This document shows, piece by piece, positions 1 to 13,378 of a stretch of DNA of 64,000 nucleotides. The position numbers and the translations under genes are program-made. Source of the DNA: Struthio camelus (Eukaryota > Chordata > Aves > Struthioniformes > Struthionidae); contig NC_090942.1 in assembly GCF_040807025.1 (NCBI RefSeq), positions 178,440,247-178,504,246 on the forward strand, read 5' to 3'. The notes beneath the pieces are model-generated. The model did not search any database and had not been told where the DNA came from. It worked only from the letters and a program-made list of their open reading frames with translations. The stretch's first letter is position 1. The number at the start of each line of letters is the position of its first letter.

Positions 1-1664
1 AGTAACCTAATATGTTCTCATTGCCGTTAGGGTGGTTACTTTAAAACAAAAGGCTTAATCACTCCGGTTTAAAACAGAGACAAGTTCAGCAAGTTCTATA
101 TTTTGCTTCTTTAATCCATTTCCTTATTATCTGTACTTACAGGAAGGCTCTAAACTTTTAAACTTGCAACTCGTACAAATTTACATGTCACAAATGCTCA
201 ACTGTTGCATTGAAATAAAAACTATTACTCTACAGCCATTACTGACACCTCAAACAATCCCTTATGGAGGTCTCAAAAGCAAATAAAAACATTTTCAAAA
301 TAATACAGTATTTCAAAGTAAGTCATTTAAAATCTTAGAAGTAGTTAAGGACCTGCGGTCTATTTGTAGGAGCAAAAGACATTTTTTAGAGTTATATAAC
401 TGGGCACCTGACTGATTTTCTATAAATGCTAGTAAGTTTGCTCAGTATGTTTTCCGAAGGATGCATTTTTTTAGAGCTAATCTTTTATATTTTTGTTTGT
501 CCTCAGTGGCATCTTCACAGTTTCCCATTCACTTTTCTTTCAGGTCTTACTAAGTTTATGAACATGAAGCAAGTGAGCAGTGGCAGACTGTACTTTAGAT
601 CGAATACACAGACACACTCACACACTAACGTAAATTCTCGCAATTAAGATCTAAGCAATAACTTGGAAAGTCTACATAAAATCTGTTTCGATCCCTTTGA
701 AATGTATATTTGGACTAACTGATGTGTTCAGATTCTTAGAAGATATTCAAAGAACAGACACATGTCATTTTTTCAGCTATCAGAGTAATAAACAAATGGA
801 ATGAATGGGACAGTCTACTAAGCGTTCAAGAGGATTCTTCGGCTGAAGCCCCTAAATAAAAATTGGATGGGTCTTTGAAAAGATATGTTCCAGCCAAACT
901 GCCTGCAATGCTGAAGATTTGCTCATCTCTTTGTCATATTCTGTTTTCTTTAATCAGCTCCTAAGGAATTTACTTTTGCCATATTCTTATGTTGTGATCA
1001 AATAAGCCAAAATACATCAAAGTGACAGATAGATAAGAAGTCACAACATCTCATTTAGAACATATCTTTTCCTTAAACAAAATTGATTCGGATCCTCTGT
1101 GATAAATAAAGTGAGTTCCATGCAATTTGCTGCTCCAGAAAGAGGTTTTTTTCAAGGTAACTCCACGGTATTTGAAGCCCTGTCTGCTCTACCGAGACAT
1201 CGGTGAATCTCCTCCCTTCCGAAGTCTTTAAGCAAATTTTTCCTCTCAAATGATCCTTTGTAGTTTGTTCTCTCCTGACTGGTTTTTCTTTTTGCATATG
1301 GAAATACACCAAATAGCCAACATCCTTGCTGTATTTAACAGAGGACTGGCTTCTGGGAGGTGTTAGACATATGGAAGTTGTGAGTGCCCATTGCCTTGCA
1401 GAATCAGGCCCAAAGTTTGCATGATATTTTGGGATGAAGGGGCTATACAAATACCAAATAATATTATTCTCCTCTTCAGAGAGGAAAAGAAGATTAAAAT
1501 GAATGAACCATGTAAGATCTGAGAGACTTGTCAAGTGCTGTCATTCTTTACGTGATTGAATGAACAAGGTTAGAGGAAATAACCAATGGATAGAGCAAAT
1601 ATCCTGCAGTTAGTTTCTCACCAGCCCATGGATTTCCAACACCAATTTAATTCCACTTGTAGCA
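1..1664. other. Non-coding DNA, left edge
   Basis: AT-rich sequence with no recognisable gene or repeat family. The 153-codon frame at 1073-1534 on the minus strand has no domain and no good splice context. Confidence 0.6.
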
Positions 1665-2033
1665 CTTGCTCTGTGAGGAGAGGCTGAGGGACCAGGGCTT
1701 GTTCAGCCTGGAGAAGAGATGGCTGCAAGGGATATAACAGCAGCCCCCAGTACCTACGGGAAGGTCAGCAAGGAGACAGAGCCAGGCTCATCACAGTGGA
1801 GCACGGCAGGAACACAAGGGACCATAGCCATACATTGAAAGAGGGGAGGTTCAGGCTGGCTAAGAGGAAAACAAAAAATACTTTGAGGATAATCAGGCCT
1901 TGGAGCAGGTTTCCCAGTCTCCAGCCTCAGAGGTTTTCAAGATCCAACTGGACAAGCAGAGAAACTCGATCTGAGTTCACTGTTAACTCTGCTTTGGGCC
2001 AGAGGTAGGACAAGAGACTTTCCAAGGTCTTTT
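1665..2033 (+). mobile_element. Decayed CR1 LINE, 3' end
   Basis: The sequence follows the familiar CR1 3' region: a GAGAGGCTGAGGGA..CAGGGCTTGTTCAGCCTGGAGAAGAG block (the end of the reverse transcriptase frame), a segment corresponding to GGGAGGTTCAGGCTGG.., and a GGACAAGAGACTTTCCAAGGTC ending. It is heavily mutated, with stops throughout, and lacks the terminal CR1 octamer repeat. It is a 5'-truncated old copy, as most CR1s are. Confidence 0.85.
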
Positions 2034-5000
2034 AAAAAAACACAGATGTTTCCAGGTTGTATATGTTACCACAGGCATATATATGCATATGAGTACAGTG
2101 TATGAGCCCAAATATACTTAGCTTTGTCTGAAATCACTGCACTGATCCCCATGGGACGTAGTAGAAGACTATATTTTTGCACAGGCAACAGAAGAAGGTT
2201 ATATGCACACGCTTTGTGCTTACAATTTTAGATACAGAGGTGCAATTGAAAATACCTGAAGTTAGGGGCTTATGATTTTTGTGTAATCATTGGCAAAGAC
2301 AGGTGTCTCCAGAAGGTACTCAGTTACTCCATGTTAGATTCATAAAGTTAGAGTCAATGTCTCTTCAGTCTTCTGATAGTGGTTATTATAGGTTTAGATG
2401 TAGATATAGATGTACATAGATATGTATATAGATATATAGTTCTCTTATTCCTCTCACAAAGCTAGTAGTTATACATGGGCACTGCTATTTTGACCAGCAG
2501 CTAGTGCTATGTAATACATTCCTGTTTGCTGTTATATTTTCAACTGCAGCAGAAAGATGTGAGTAACATGTTTGTTTTGTATGTCACAGTAATTTGTAGT
2601 TTGTATTCTGCAGTACTTTCTGTCCGCTAGGAGATTTCCCTTTTTTTTCTTGGATTCTCTGTAGAGTGGCCTGTTGAGAAATTAACTTTAGGATGAAGAC
2701 ACTTTTAAAAAGAAAACCTTGATATGCATAGATAGCTTTAGAAAGTAACCAGTATGTGCATGCATTTGTTTAACCCCTAATGTAAATATATACATTCTGA
2801 AATGTATTTTAGTCCTCTAAGAAGCTAAGAGCAGCTCTCAAGATCACATGACAAGCAGAACATTTGTTAATCAGAAAAATTACAGCCTATTCATACTTAC
2901 TGTTTGATTATTTCCACTCTGACCTCAAAGATCCCATTGTTGATTGAACTAGTTATAGTAACTTCTATTTATTTTTACAACTAGCTATTATGAGTGCAAA
3001 CTATTCTTATCTCCAAGTGATTGATAGGCACATTAAGAAGCTGTTCAACAGGTTGCTAAGTCTGAAGAAATGCTTAAATCATGATTAGTTATACCTTATC
3101 AGCTAAGAGTAGGAGCTAAGCTCAGATAAAAACATGGTGACGAAAATTAAATTTTCAACGTCAAGTGGTCTCACTGTTTTCTGTTTGCTATTGTTAAGCA
3201 GAGGCGCTACAGCTTCCTTTCAGTTCTATTTAAGGAGCATTTAGGCTTTCTTAGCAACCTAAGTTGTCATGTTAGTGTGTTTAGGAGGGCTAAAAATCTT
3301 GTTCAACGATAACTTTCATAGGGGCCTCCGTGTAGCTTCAGTGAGTGGGGAACCATGAGTTATACAAACGCTTACATTCATACTTTCTTCTTTTAAAAAT
3401 TTGGAGCAAATGAGTGCACATTTTTAAGTGTGGAGATGTTAGACCCATTAAAATTCTGACATGGGGATTTACAGCTTTATTTTTGCTACTCAGAATAATG
3501 TTTATATCAGCTCAGGCCAGCTGCGCAGTCTGAGGACAAAAGAACAGAAGGGCAGCCATCGGAGGTATAGGTCCCTGTTGTTTTAGCAGTATAATAAAGT
3601 CTGCCTATATTAATAATTTCCAAATGATGCACATATTTCTGGTACATTTCTACCTTTATTCTCCCATAACAGTTACTCCAGGAGACATACAATGTGATTT
3701 GATACAATTTTTGAAGCCAGTATATGTTAAGAAGCACAATTTAAATAATCAGAGAATAAAACAGAAGTCAGCTCATAAGTTATTGTATTTGGAAGAAAGA
3801 GCTGGAATTTCAAAGTCAGCTGTCTCAAAGGAGGACTATTTCAACATATTTGTCAAAATGCTTTCTCTATTCAGTTTCTTCTCCTAAATCGTATTTGTAA
3901 ATAAAGTCACAAAGCACGAGCTGAGATTCATCTTGCTAGGGCCTTTTCTGATGCAAGTGTTGCCAAAGCAGAATATTTCCTTCTCCAGTTTTTAAACCAC
4001 AACTACTCCAAACAAACCTTTGACATAATTATGGGGGACATGAGAGCAGGGACGGAGAAATAAAGTGAAGATATCAATCTAAAGGCTAAAAATGTCTTTG
4101 TTTTCCTCTCTGCTTGCTGTGGAAGGCAAAAGGGCTGAACTTTCACTCCACTTTACACTTAGAGCATGTGAAAGGGAGAAGGGAAAGATGGTTTTCAGGT
4201 GGCTCTGAAGCCATGAGACGCTCTCTATCAAGCCCTCAAATGCTTTCCCTTGCACAAGGAGCAGCGGTTCAGTAACTACCATTTTGCTGGACCAGAAACA
4301 AGAGGAGTACTAGCTGTTCTGCCTAGCATACCTCTTGCCAAAATGTTTAACGTGCTGAAGGAGTGAGTGAGTGGCACGGAGTCACACTCACAATACCAGC
4401 TTTATGCCACCTGAGGGGATTTCCTTCTATTAAGGAAAGCTCTTTTCCCCTTGCTTCCCAATGCCTGAGCAGCAAAGAGAGATGAAAATGAGGTCTCAGA
4501 TACACCTCCAAAAGGCAGAGCCCTCATGCTCATGTGGGCTTCACCAGGGGAAGGGGATGGACAGTGGACTTCATGTAAATCAATTTCCTGCAGCTTTTGT
4601 TACTTATGGAAGTTCAATTTGAGTGGCAAAACACTTAGAGAAATAAGTTCTATAGAACATTAAGGGAAAGTTAAATCATACCTTCCCTCTTCACCACACA
4701 AATACATAGCACCAAGGTTTTGTTTATTTTTTTCCTAAGGTTTTATTTTGCAGAAAATACTGGTATAAGTAATATTTTTTGTGAAATCCATTTATTGTCT
4801 CTGTAACTCTTCCTGAAAATGAGGAAAGGGTCAAAGAAACAACAGAGACAAAAATTGAACCTAACATGCTTGCATCCAAGGTCGTGAGAGCCTTGGGCTG
4901 GATGGCATTGAGCAGCTTGGTTGGTGATGAAGACTTCATAGGATCTGCACACAAGCCATTCCCTCACCAATCTCAACTGCAGGGCTCAGAGTGCACAAAG

Positions 5001-8000
5001 CAGGAAAGACTATGAGCGCAAAACCTGGCTGAGGAAGGACATGGTAGTAAATTCTCCTTTATTCAGTACCTCACAGTCAAAGCACTCGTTTAAGACTGAA
5101 GAGACTGCTTTGATTCTTTCTTCTTCCTGAGGAGGCAGGAGGAGGGGAACACACGTCTCAGACCTCCCGCCAGTCCTGCTTGACATCAGCCTGGGATATC
5201 CGAGGTGTGCAGATGGCTTGGCTCAATCTTCCCTCAGAAATAGAATAACTAAATATTCATTAAGCCAGGGAGAGAAAGAGAAGCAGAAACAAATGAAAAC
5301 TCAGTGCTATTGCTAATAAGGACTGCCAGGCAGGAGAGGGAAGAAAAGAAAGCTTTCAACAAAGGCCCTGCATCAGAAAATCTCTAATATGAAACAGTGA
5401 AAAATTCATTAAAGGTTATAATTACCTTCAGTTGTCACAGAAACACAGTTTCCAGGGTTTCCGTATTTCCCCCTGAAAATAGGAAGCAATAATATTCAGA
5501 AATCATTCCTGCGAGTCAACAGTCATCAGAGAGACCCTGCACTGCAAGACTAACATCTATACCAACATGAGAGACCTATTGGTATGAGGCTGGCCCACGA
5601 GGCTTGCGTGATGCAGGCATTTTTGTAGGCAGCCCCCCATCTCTGACTTTCCAAATGTCCGTATACAGAAAACTAATGATAATGACTTTTAACTGCAGTC
5701 TGCGTAAGACTTGCAATCACATTTCTGGCCTCTTGGCAAGAAGCCTCAGCCATTCTGCCATTCAACCAGTAAAAAATAAATTATGTTAACAAACTCCCAA
5801 GCTGCCACCTCCTTAGTGTTGTGTATTTATCTTGTGCTTCTCCCTGTTTACAAATGTAAAGTCAAACAAATGTGGGACTGCTGGATCGAGGCAATGTTGC
5901 ATTCTCCCACCACGACCTCAGGTTGCAATTGTTTACAGCATTAGCACAGAGGAAATTAATGCTCTATGGCACACAGTCTGTGCACTTTCCATCCCTCTAT
6001 GCAGCAGCACAAGAATATTTTGACCTCTGAATAGTAAGAGTCTTTTCTGTGCTGTTACTTTGCCCACCTTGGAGACATACTACCTTAAAGGAAGGAAGCT
6101 TCATAGGGAAATCAAGGATGCAAAATCTGCCTTAAGGAAATAAGTGGGTGGCAGCATGTAATTAATAGAAGAAACCCTCCAGAAACTACTTGCTACAGAC
6201 AGAACTAGTCTTTGCAGGAGACAGCCGTGACAAAATCCAAACCTTAATCTAATTTTTGTGGTATGCACATCTGAAAATAAATAAACAAAAGCAGTCTTAA
6301 GAATACCTCTCCCATTCAAGGCAGACTAGAAGTTGATACAGCCGTGGAACAAAGAGACTGCAAATCGCTGGGGTTTTCATCTGACAGGTCTAGCTGTAAG
6401 TCACAGGTCCTTTTGGCAGTACTAGCCAGAGGACTAAGAAGGACTTTTGGTTCTGGGATTTAGGTTAACTTGGATGTGCTAGGATGTGACCTGGGCTGCT
6501 TCACAGTGTTTAGTATGCATCAGTTCAGACTTCAGACTTCAACAGCTCCATCAACACTCACACACCCATCAAAGGAGTCAAGGAACCAACATGAGAATAT
6601 GAAGTATAAAAACTCTGAACGTAACAAACTGAAGGATAGAGGCAAAAATACAAAACTGGGAAGGATAACACTTTACGAAGCAAGTAAGATAGCAACTAAT
6701 GCTCTGCATACATCATCAGACATTTGGCAGGTCATTGAATCTCTTGTATGTCTAGAGCATCCCTGCACCCTCTGGCCACATCCTGGCTCTAAAAGGAGGC
6801 AAAAGGCAGGTGTGCACCCGCTCCTGGCTGCTCCAGCAGCAGCCTCAGATGTCCCCCAGTAGGGCTCAGCATGAACAACCACAGTCAGGGATCATAATTA
6901 CTCCCCAGCAGATGATAGAGTTGAAGGGTTGAGGATCAGACCCCAGGGATCTTACTGAATGCACAGCTGGTGATCCTGAGAGCTCTGCCCTCGAACTATC
7001 CCTCAGAGGCCGTGATCAGAAAGGGAGATCAACATTTAAAGAACTCTTTTAAATATATCCTAGGAATACAGGGAGCTGAGTGCTTCCCAGAAGCACCCTG
7101 CCCCACGGAATAATCGTATGCTGAAAGGCGAAGCATTTGCGTCCTCGGCTAACAAAAATACACAGCACCAGATGGTCCCGTCCTTGAGTGCAGGCTGAAG
7201 CTAGCTAGTAATATAGACAGTGACTCTCGGCGTAATAGCAGCTGCAGTGCAGCCACAGATCAAGTGGGCAGCTCAGAAATAAGCACATCTAGAATAGCGG
7301 CATGGTGGTCAGGGCACATGGGTCACCTTCTTCTGCTCCTTCCAGGGGGACACAGTGTCAGGCTGGTGACTAAGCAGCAAAGGACCAGACAGAGGAACAG
7401 AAGGTGGCTTGTGCTCAGGTCTCTTCCTGGCAACAGCAAAACATTAGAGGAAAGAACTGTGAAAGTCCCACAAAGCTCTGGCCTTTTGAGATCTCCAGGC
7501 ATTGCCTTACTCACCCTGCTCTTTGCTTTCTGTCTCTTTCTCCCACCCTTTTAGAGTCCGTTGAGAGCACACATGCAGACAGTTCCCTGCTGAGGTAGGA
7601 TTGCTCTCAGCTGCTTATAATTTAATAAACTTTAATAATTTACTCCGAAATTTTACAGGTGTCTTTCTCTAGCTGGGGGTGGAAGGGTCCTGCTACTTCT
7701 GAGAACATTTTTGGCCTTTTTGGCATGTAAAGTATTTCTTGAGCTTTTCTTTTAAACAATCTTGTGTTCTTATATTTTCTAGGCAGTTCTCAGAAGTCCA
7801 GAAATGATGGCAAACCTTTTTCTGTGCCTGTGCCTGCCCCTGTGAAAATCTCCCTAAATTTGCGCAATTTAAAAATTTGAAAATCTGAGGCCTGCACCTG
7901 TTCGAAGACTTGTTTGGCTGTAGCAGCAAAAATCCTGTGAAGCCACTGAACATGTCTGAACTACTCACAAGTCCCATTGTGTGACCATGTTGCACATGCA

Positions 8001-8399
8001 TGGTTCCCAGCATAACATGCAAATCTGGGCTTATCTCTGCTTCTAAATCACCTGTGCAGGGAATCTGGTCTCCCTGAGCATGTAAAATGAAGTCCTTTGT
8101 CCACCTGCAGGTCAGCACTAAGGCAAGGCATCTGGCACGAGACATTTCATGACTTGGCTGTAGGATCCCTTTCAGACTAGAGGTGGAAGCCTGGCCTCTG
8201 TAGACCCAAGCACCGGTTGTCCACACAGATCAACTGACCTAAGGAAAAGCAAATTTTCTTCATGATTTAATGGCTGGTAGCAGTGGTCAGGACTGGAGAG
8301 GGATACAAGAACCAAGAGAAAGCAACTTGTCTCTCCTGTGTCCTCAGTGAGATTACTGCTGAATCCAAGGCAACAGGAAGAGGATTCAGAGGTGCAGTT
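2034..8399. other. Non-coding DNA 3' of KLF5
   Basis: No gene is recognised. It contains short TA-rich runs (near 2081 and 2395-2440) and otherwise unique-looking sequence. Open frames up to 177 codons (7693-8226, minus) show no family resemblance. Confidence 0.6.
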
Positions 8400-9215
8400 C
8401 AAAGGTTGAGATAATAATGATCAGATTAGAGGGTCAGAATGGGATCCACTGGGAAGAGAAGTTTTATGAGATGGACCTAAAGCAGGGAACAGAAACCTAG
8501 GCTGGCTGGGTGTGGAGACAGGGAGTGATGAGTGAGGTATGGAAAACTGGAATGGGAACTGGGACTAGGAAGCCAGCTAGCTGAGAAACAACGGCTGTAT
8601 TTGTAATTACTTGCTCTACAGCATATCTTGGGGCCCTCGTTTCCTGGTCATCTGAATTGAGGGGCCTGTTGGAACACGCTGCAGCTTCCATCCAGGTTTC
8701 TCTTCCAGCATGGAGCCAGGGTATGACTAAACACACATCCAGATATGGGAACGGGGAAGCACTCGTGGGTCCAACAGTGTAAACAAGGGCAAACAGTCTA
8801 GATAAAGAGCTTGAGAAAGAGGAAGACAACAATTAAATGACCTAAGGAGGATTAGAAACCAGTAGGACTTTGCTGATGGAGACAAATCTGACAAATAGTT
8901 TGGGAATAAAGGAGAACTGACGGGCTAAGAAAAGACAATGAGATGAAGTGTCAGAGCTGGAGGGCTCTTGAACCAAAACCTTGGGAATAGGAAGCACGCT
9001 GACTCGGATGACTTGGACTTGGGAAGGGAGGGGTAGACTAAATGTGGAGTAGCCGAACAGAAAGACTATTGCCTAGGCATTGAGGCAGGCTCAGGCACGA
9101 GCAGGACAAGAGACTGGAACTGCGTAAGCAGGCCAGGTCTTAGTGAGAGAGTCCTGGGAGAAGACTTGGACTGGCTAGGCGGAGAGACGGACATCAGATG
9201 AGAAGCTGGATGCAA
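8400..9215. repeat. Purine-rich degenerate stretch with recurring GGACTGG-like motifs
   Basis: The plus strand is strongly biased to G and A. GGGACTAGG, GGACTTGGGA, GACTGGAACTG and GACTTGGACTGGCTAGG recur at irregular spacing (for example near 8558, 9008, 9113 and 9164). It could be a worn minisatellite; I cannot define a unit. Confidence 0.3.
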
Positions 9216-11379
9216 CTGGCACTAGTTTTCACAGCATTATTCACTGGCCGTTTAATCCCTTAGTTTAATCCTTGACTAATTTGACACACACAATCAGATA
9301 TTAGGATGTACCACGTCCAGTAAAAACATATTGGGTGTGCATGATGTTTGTCCGCTTAGTTGTGGTGCTTGCTAGTAACACTTTCTCAGATAAGTGAGAA
9401 TAATGGTCTGGAACTTATAGACAGTTTTGCACCCAGTTTACGTATATTTATGATTATTTGGGTCGAGGAGCCTGTTCTATTTCTGGGTCTAACCTGAAAC
9501 ACCTAATAAGGAGTCTCTCACTTATTTGTTACCTATCAAAAACACAGGTTAAGGCTTTACAGATTTCTCTGTTCTTTTGAACCCAGTCTCTGACACTTAG
9601 TTTTTTTTCATGCTGTTCACATTACTCTTTAAAACACTCTATAATGCTTTACAGCTTATTCTCCTGGCCGCTTAAAATCCTAATAATTTAGGAGCATCTT
9701 TTTACATTGATAATAGAAGCTGGAAATAGAGCTTCCCAGAAGTGTTATGCTGAAAGCCTCAACTCCTTTTTGTGGTATCACATCCTTATACATAGCAGTC
9801 ATATTCCATATTTTGTTTCAGATAGGATTTTCAATAACATTGCCATGTAAATAACCTACGTCTGGACTTCATTCCACTGTATTTTTTCCCAGGTGCTCAA
9901 GACAGTTTGTCTGTTTCCACAAGTCTTAACTCAGGCTGATTCTCAATTTGCAATTCATATGTTTGTAACTCAAAAAAAAAAAAATTGTTTCCCAGCAAGA
10001 TGCTTGCCAGGCCCCTTTTAGCAGTGGCAATAAGTAGTTTATGATCAGTTTCAACTAGCAAAGATTCCAATAAAGTTTTTTTACACCCTGTGGCCTGAGA
10101 CCAAATCTGCCTTCTCTATTTGAGTACTGTGACATTTCATTTCTATAAGTGCCCATGACACACGATCCACAAAGTTGCTATTTGGCTGGTCTCCAACCTG
10201 CCAGGACAGTTTTGCTGTGGCTTATTAGCTGTTGGTGAAACAATTCAATCCTGGGTTCTCCTTATCTGATGGGGCTGAGGTAGTGGTGTGGTGCGAGAAA
10301 GCCAAGGCAGTGGAATGGAGGAAGGGAGGAAGAAGGGGCTGAGTCTGCTTCTCACTGTCTTGGAAGAGCAAAGGGTCTCCCTGGTACCAGGGTGGAGTGA
10401 GATGGCCTCCGTTAGGGTGGATATCCCACCATGCACTCAGACACTCTGAGCTTAGTGCCACTGACTGCAACACGAGGTTGGAGGGGAAAGGAAGGAGAAA
10501 AAGGCAGACCAGGAATGATTTGGATGATCTGGATGATCTGGAGCTAGGACCTGCAGATAATGGAAGAGGATAAGTTGATGGGTTTTCAGGTGGCTGAGGA
10601 GGTGAGGAGAGATCCATCAGGATTAGACTGAGAGACCTCGATCAAAGGCCCAGGAGACCTGCAGTTCTTGGACACTTTAGAGTAGAGGAGAGGATGGCAT
10701 AGAGAGAGTTTGGCTTTTAGTTAGGGAAACAGGTTTACACACCTAGATTGCTATTGGTTTTTCTTTCGAATGTTTTTGATTTCCAAGATGGCAACCTTAT
10801 CTCCAAGTTTAATTATGCTATTGGAAGAGGTTTGAGCCAGTCCTGTCGCAGGGATGTCTGCAGACAACTTAGTTTTGCACTTGAAATCATGACACCTATG
10901 GGACAGGACCTCATACTTCCCTCAGATTCTCAAACTTTTATTCAGATTTGCGCCCATGTCTGCTTTACTTCAATGCAAGAGAACAGTCACTGGTTTCTGA
11001 ATTAGCTAGCTGATGCAAACCCAGTTTTTCCTTCATAAAAATCTTCCTTTCCAAGGAGTCTTTGTACACTACCTTGTCTGCTTGGGCAAGTGCACTAGGG
11101 ATGCCACACTGGTGATGACTTCAGCGGAGGTCTAATCTGAAAGGCCTCGTGTGCCTCTTGGTCCCTGGGAAAGTATTCTACCGACAAGCCTATCACGCAA
11201 AAGCTGACTGCCACCATGATTATTGCTAATGTGCAAATGAACCACTCATTCTAGGCTGCCTGTAGAGGTACCTAAACAGATAGGACAGCACTAACAAGCA
11301 GGCCATCTTGATCATTTTCTGGGATTAGGCACCTAAAATCCACTAAATCTCAGCTTTAAATCTGAGTCTAGATCTATGA

Positions 11380-11530
11380 AATTATATACAGAGAGCTGAA
11401 AGGATTAGTATTTGCCTCAGGATCAGGATACATGAATTCTAATCTCAATAGGGCCACAGTCATGCTGTGTCTTTGAATCAAGATATCTCTCACTGCTCTT
11501 ATTTCCTCAGCTTTAGTATTGCTTATATTA
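11380..11530 (+). mobile_element. Possible MIR-like SINE remnant
   Basis: The order of motifs resembles the MIR core: ACATGAATTCTAATCTCAAT, then a CTGTGTCTTTGAATCAAG segment, then TATTTCCTCAGCTTTAG. Identity is low and the ends are unclear, so chance resemblance is possible. Confidence 0.35.
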
Positions 11531-12382
11531 CTTAACTGACTTCGGAACATGCAGATGAACTGTTTTACGGAGGATCTGAGTTTAGTTCTGTTAAAATATT
11601 ACTGTCAAGTTCTCTGAAAACAATAGGCATCTCAGTCTCATGCAAATAATAGTAAAATGATTCCGATTATTTACAAATATAACCATAGGCGAGTATTGAA
11701 CTCACATGCAGTAATTATTTGATGGCAAATAAGATGCAAGGCAAACAGATTGGGATGCCAAAGGTCTGCGCAGCAGTTTCTCCTTTAAATAGGCCATCAC
11801 AAGCACTTCTTGAGGGAAGAAATAGGAAATGAAATATCAGAAAACACTGGAAGCAAAAATGGGAAGCCACAGGGAGACCTGTCTTTTGGGGAAGAGTTTA
11901 GGAGGAGTGAAAGGAGAAGGCTGAAAACAATAGAGAGCCAAGGCAGTAGAAGAGGTAACCAGATGACAGTGCAGCTTATTTGGCAGGCCCACGAGAGTGA
12001 AGGGAAGGGGCTGCCCATGTCTAGAAGACAACAAGGTATTGAACCACATTAGATCAAACCGAGTCAACCAGCAGATGAAGGAGAGATAACAAAGGCTGGG
12101 AAAAACACACAGAGGTAGCTAGAGAAAGATGGTTTATCACAGTGTCTTTCCCTATCATTTTGACCACTGAGTCTACACCTGGTATTTTTATTTCCAGGTT
12201 TGCCACAGTGCTGCTTGACAGCGCTCCTAGATGGCTACAGTCCCCAACATCCCCTGAGGGATGTATTGCCTTGAATTCCTCATGGTCAACCTGGTTACGT
12301 GTTAGTCGATGGAAAGCTACCACGATGGTCACATTCAGGTGTTAGAAATATGCTCTCAGTCCTAAAAGAGCCAGCTGGGTGG

Positions 12383-12417
12383 GTTTTTTGTTTTTTGTTT
12401 TTTGGTTTTTTTTTTTG
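12383..12417 (+). repeat. T-rich GTTTTTT repeat
   Basis: Three to four GTTTTTT-type units followed by a T run. Confidence 0.8.
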
Positions 12418-12933
12418 AGCTCTCACTTGCCCAGTGGTTTATGGATTGCCAAGGTCATGAGCAATCAAATATTAACATCTAATCTGTCATACTACCAATG
12501 AAAACTATAATCTGGCCCATGACCTCATGTGAGTACCAGGTTGTTAACTAAAGAAAGGAATCAAATCTTCCTATAATAAATACTCCAGACTGTGACAGGT
12601 AAAATTCAGGTCATACGTCTCCTTTGAAGTTTTAATGGCCACTCCAATTTTATGATAAAGCCACTCACCTTATGTTTGTAGTAATTTTGCAAAGCCCGAA
12701 GCGGCTCTAGTCATCTTTGGCACACAGCTCCCAAGGACGAAGCTCTCATAAAACTGCAAGCTTCAAAGGGTTTAGACCTCTTCTTTTGTCTCTTTCTCTC
12801 TCACTCTCTCTCTTTTTTTTTTTTTAAAAAGAACACTTCCTCACATTTCGTCCCCTATTTTCTACATAGGTGCCCGAGGACACTCCCAGTTTAGTTCCCC
12901 ATCTAGACGTCTTCCTCAAGCTCTGTCACTCAC

Positions 12934-13030
12934 TAAAATAAAATAAAATAGAACAAAATAGAATAAAACAAAACAAAACAAAACAAAACAAAACAAAACA
13001 AAATAAAATAAGAAAATAAGAAAATAAAAT
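12934..13030 (+). repeat. AAAAT/AAAAC pentanucleotide microsatellite
   Basis: About 97 bases of AAAAT, then AAAAC (about 8 units), then AAAAT-like units with AAGAAAAT variants at the end. Confidence 0.95.
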
Positions 13031-13341
13031 GCATTTTCCTTTTTCTTAACAGTAAGGCAATTTTCTGGGTCATTTCTGCTTTTTGTCTTTATTCTATTGT
13101 CAATGCTGAGTAATTTGAAGCAAATCAATAGAGCCTGTGCATTTGCATATTTCTCAGGCTCTAAGAAGGACCACATGCAGCAGAACTGCTCCCCTGAATG
13201 TCATTTTTTTGTTTGTTTGTTTCCCTCCTTTTAAAGTCGGGGGAAGCCGAGCTGAATATGCCAAAGTTTGAACTCCAAAGCTATGTCCATACTGGTAAAT
13301 TAAACAGTGCCGGGGAAGGCAATTGTCTATATTGTTTAATT

Positions 13342-13378
13342 GTTAGCACAGTGCCTAGCACAGCGTAGGCTTGAACAA
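13342..13378 (+). mobile_element. Possible MIR/L2-type 3' end fragment
   Basis: The string TTAGCACAGTGCCTAGCACA followed by GCGTAGGCTTGAACAA resembles the 3' end shared by MIR and L2 elements. Short, but a good match over about 35 bases. Confidence 0.4.

Noticed and set aside
1073-1534. 153-codon minus frame near the left edge
   Set aside because: No recognisable family or domain, no fitting splice sites, and surrounding sequence is ordinary non-coding DNA.
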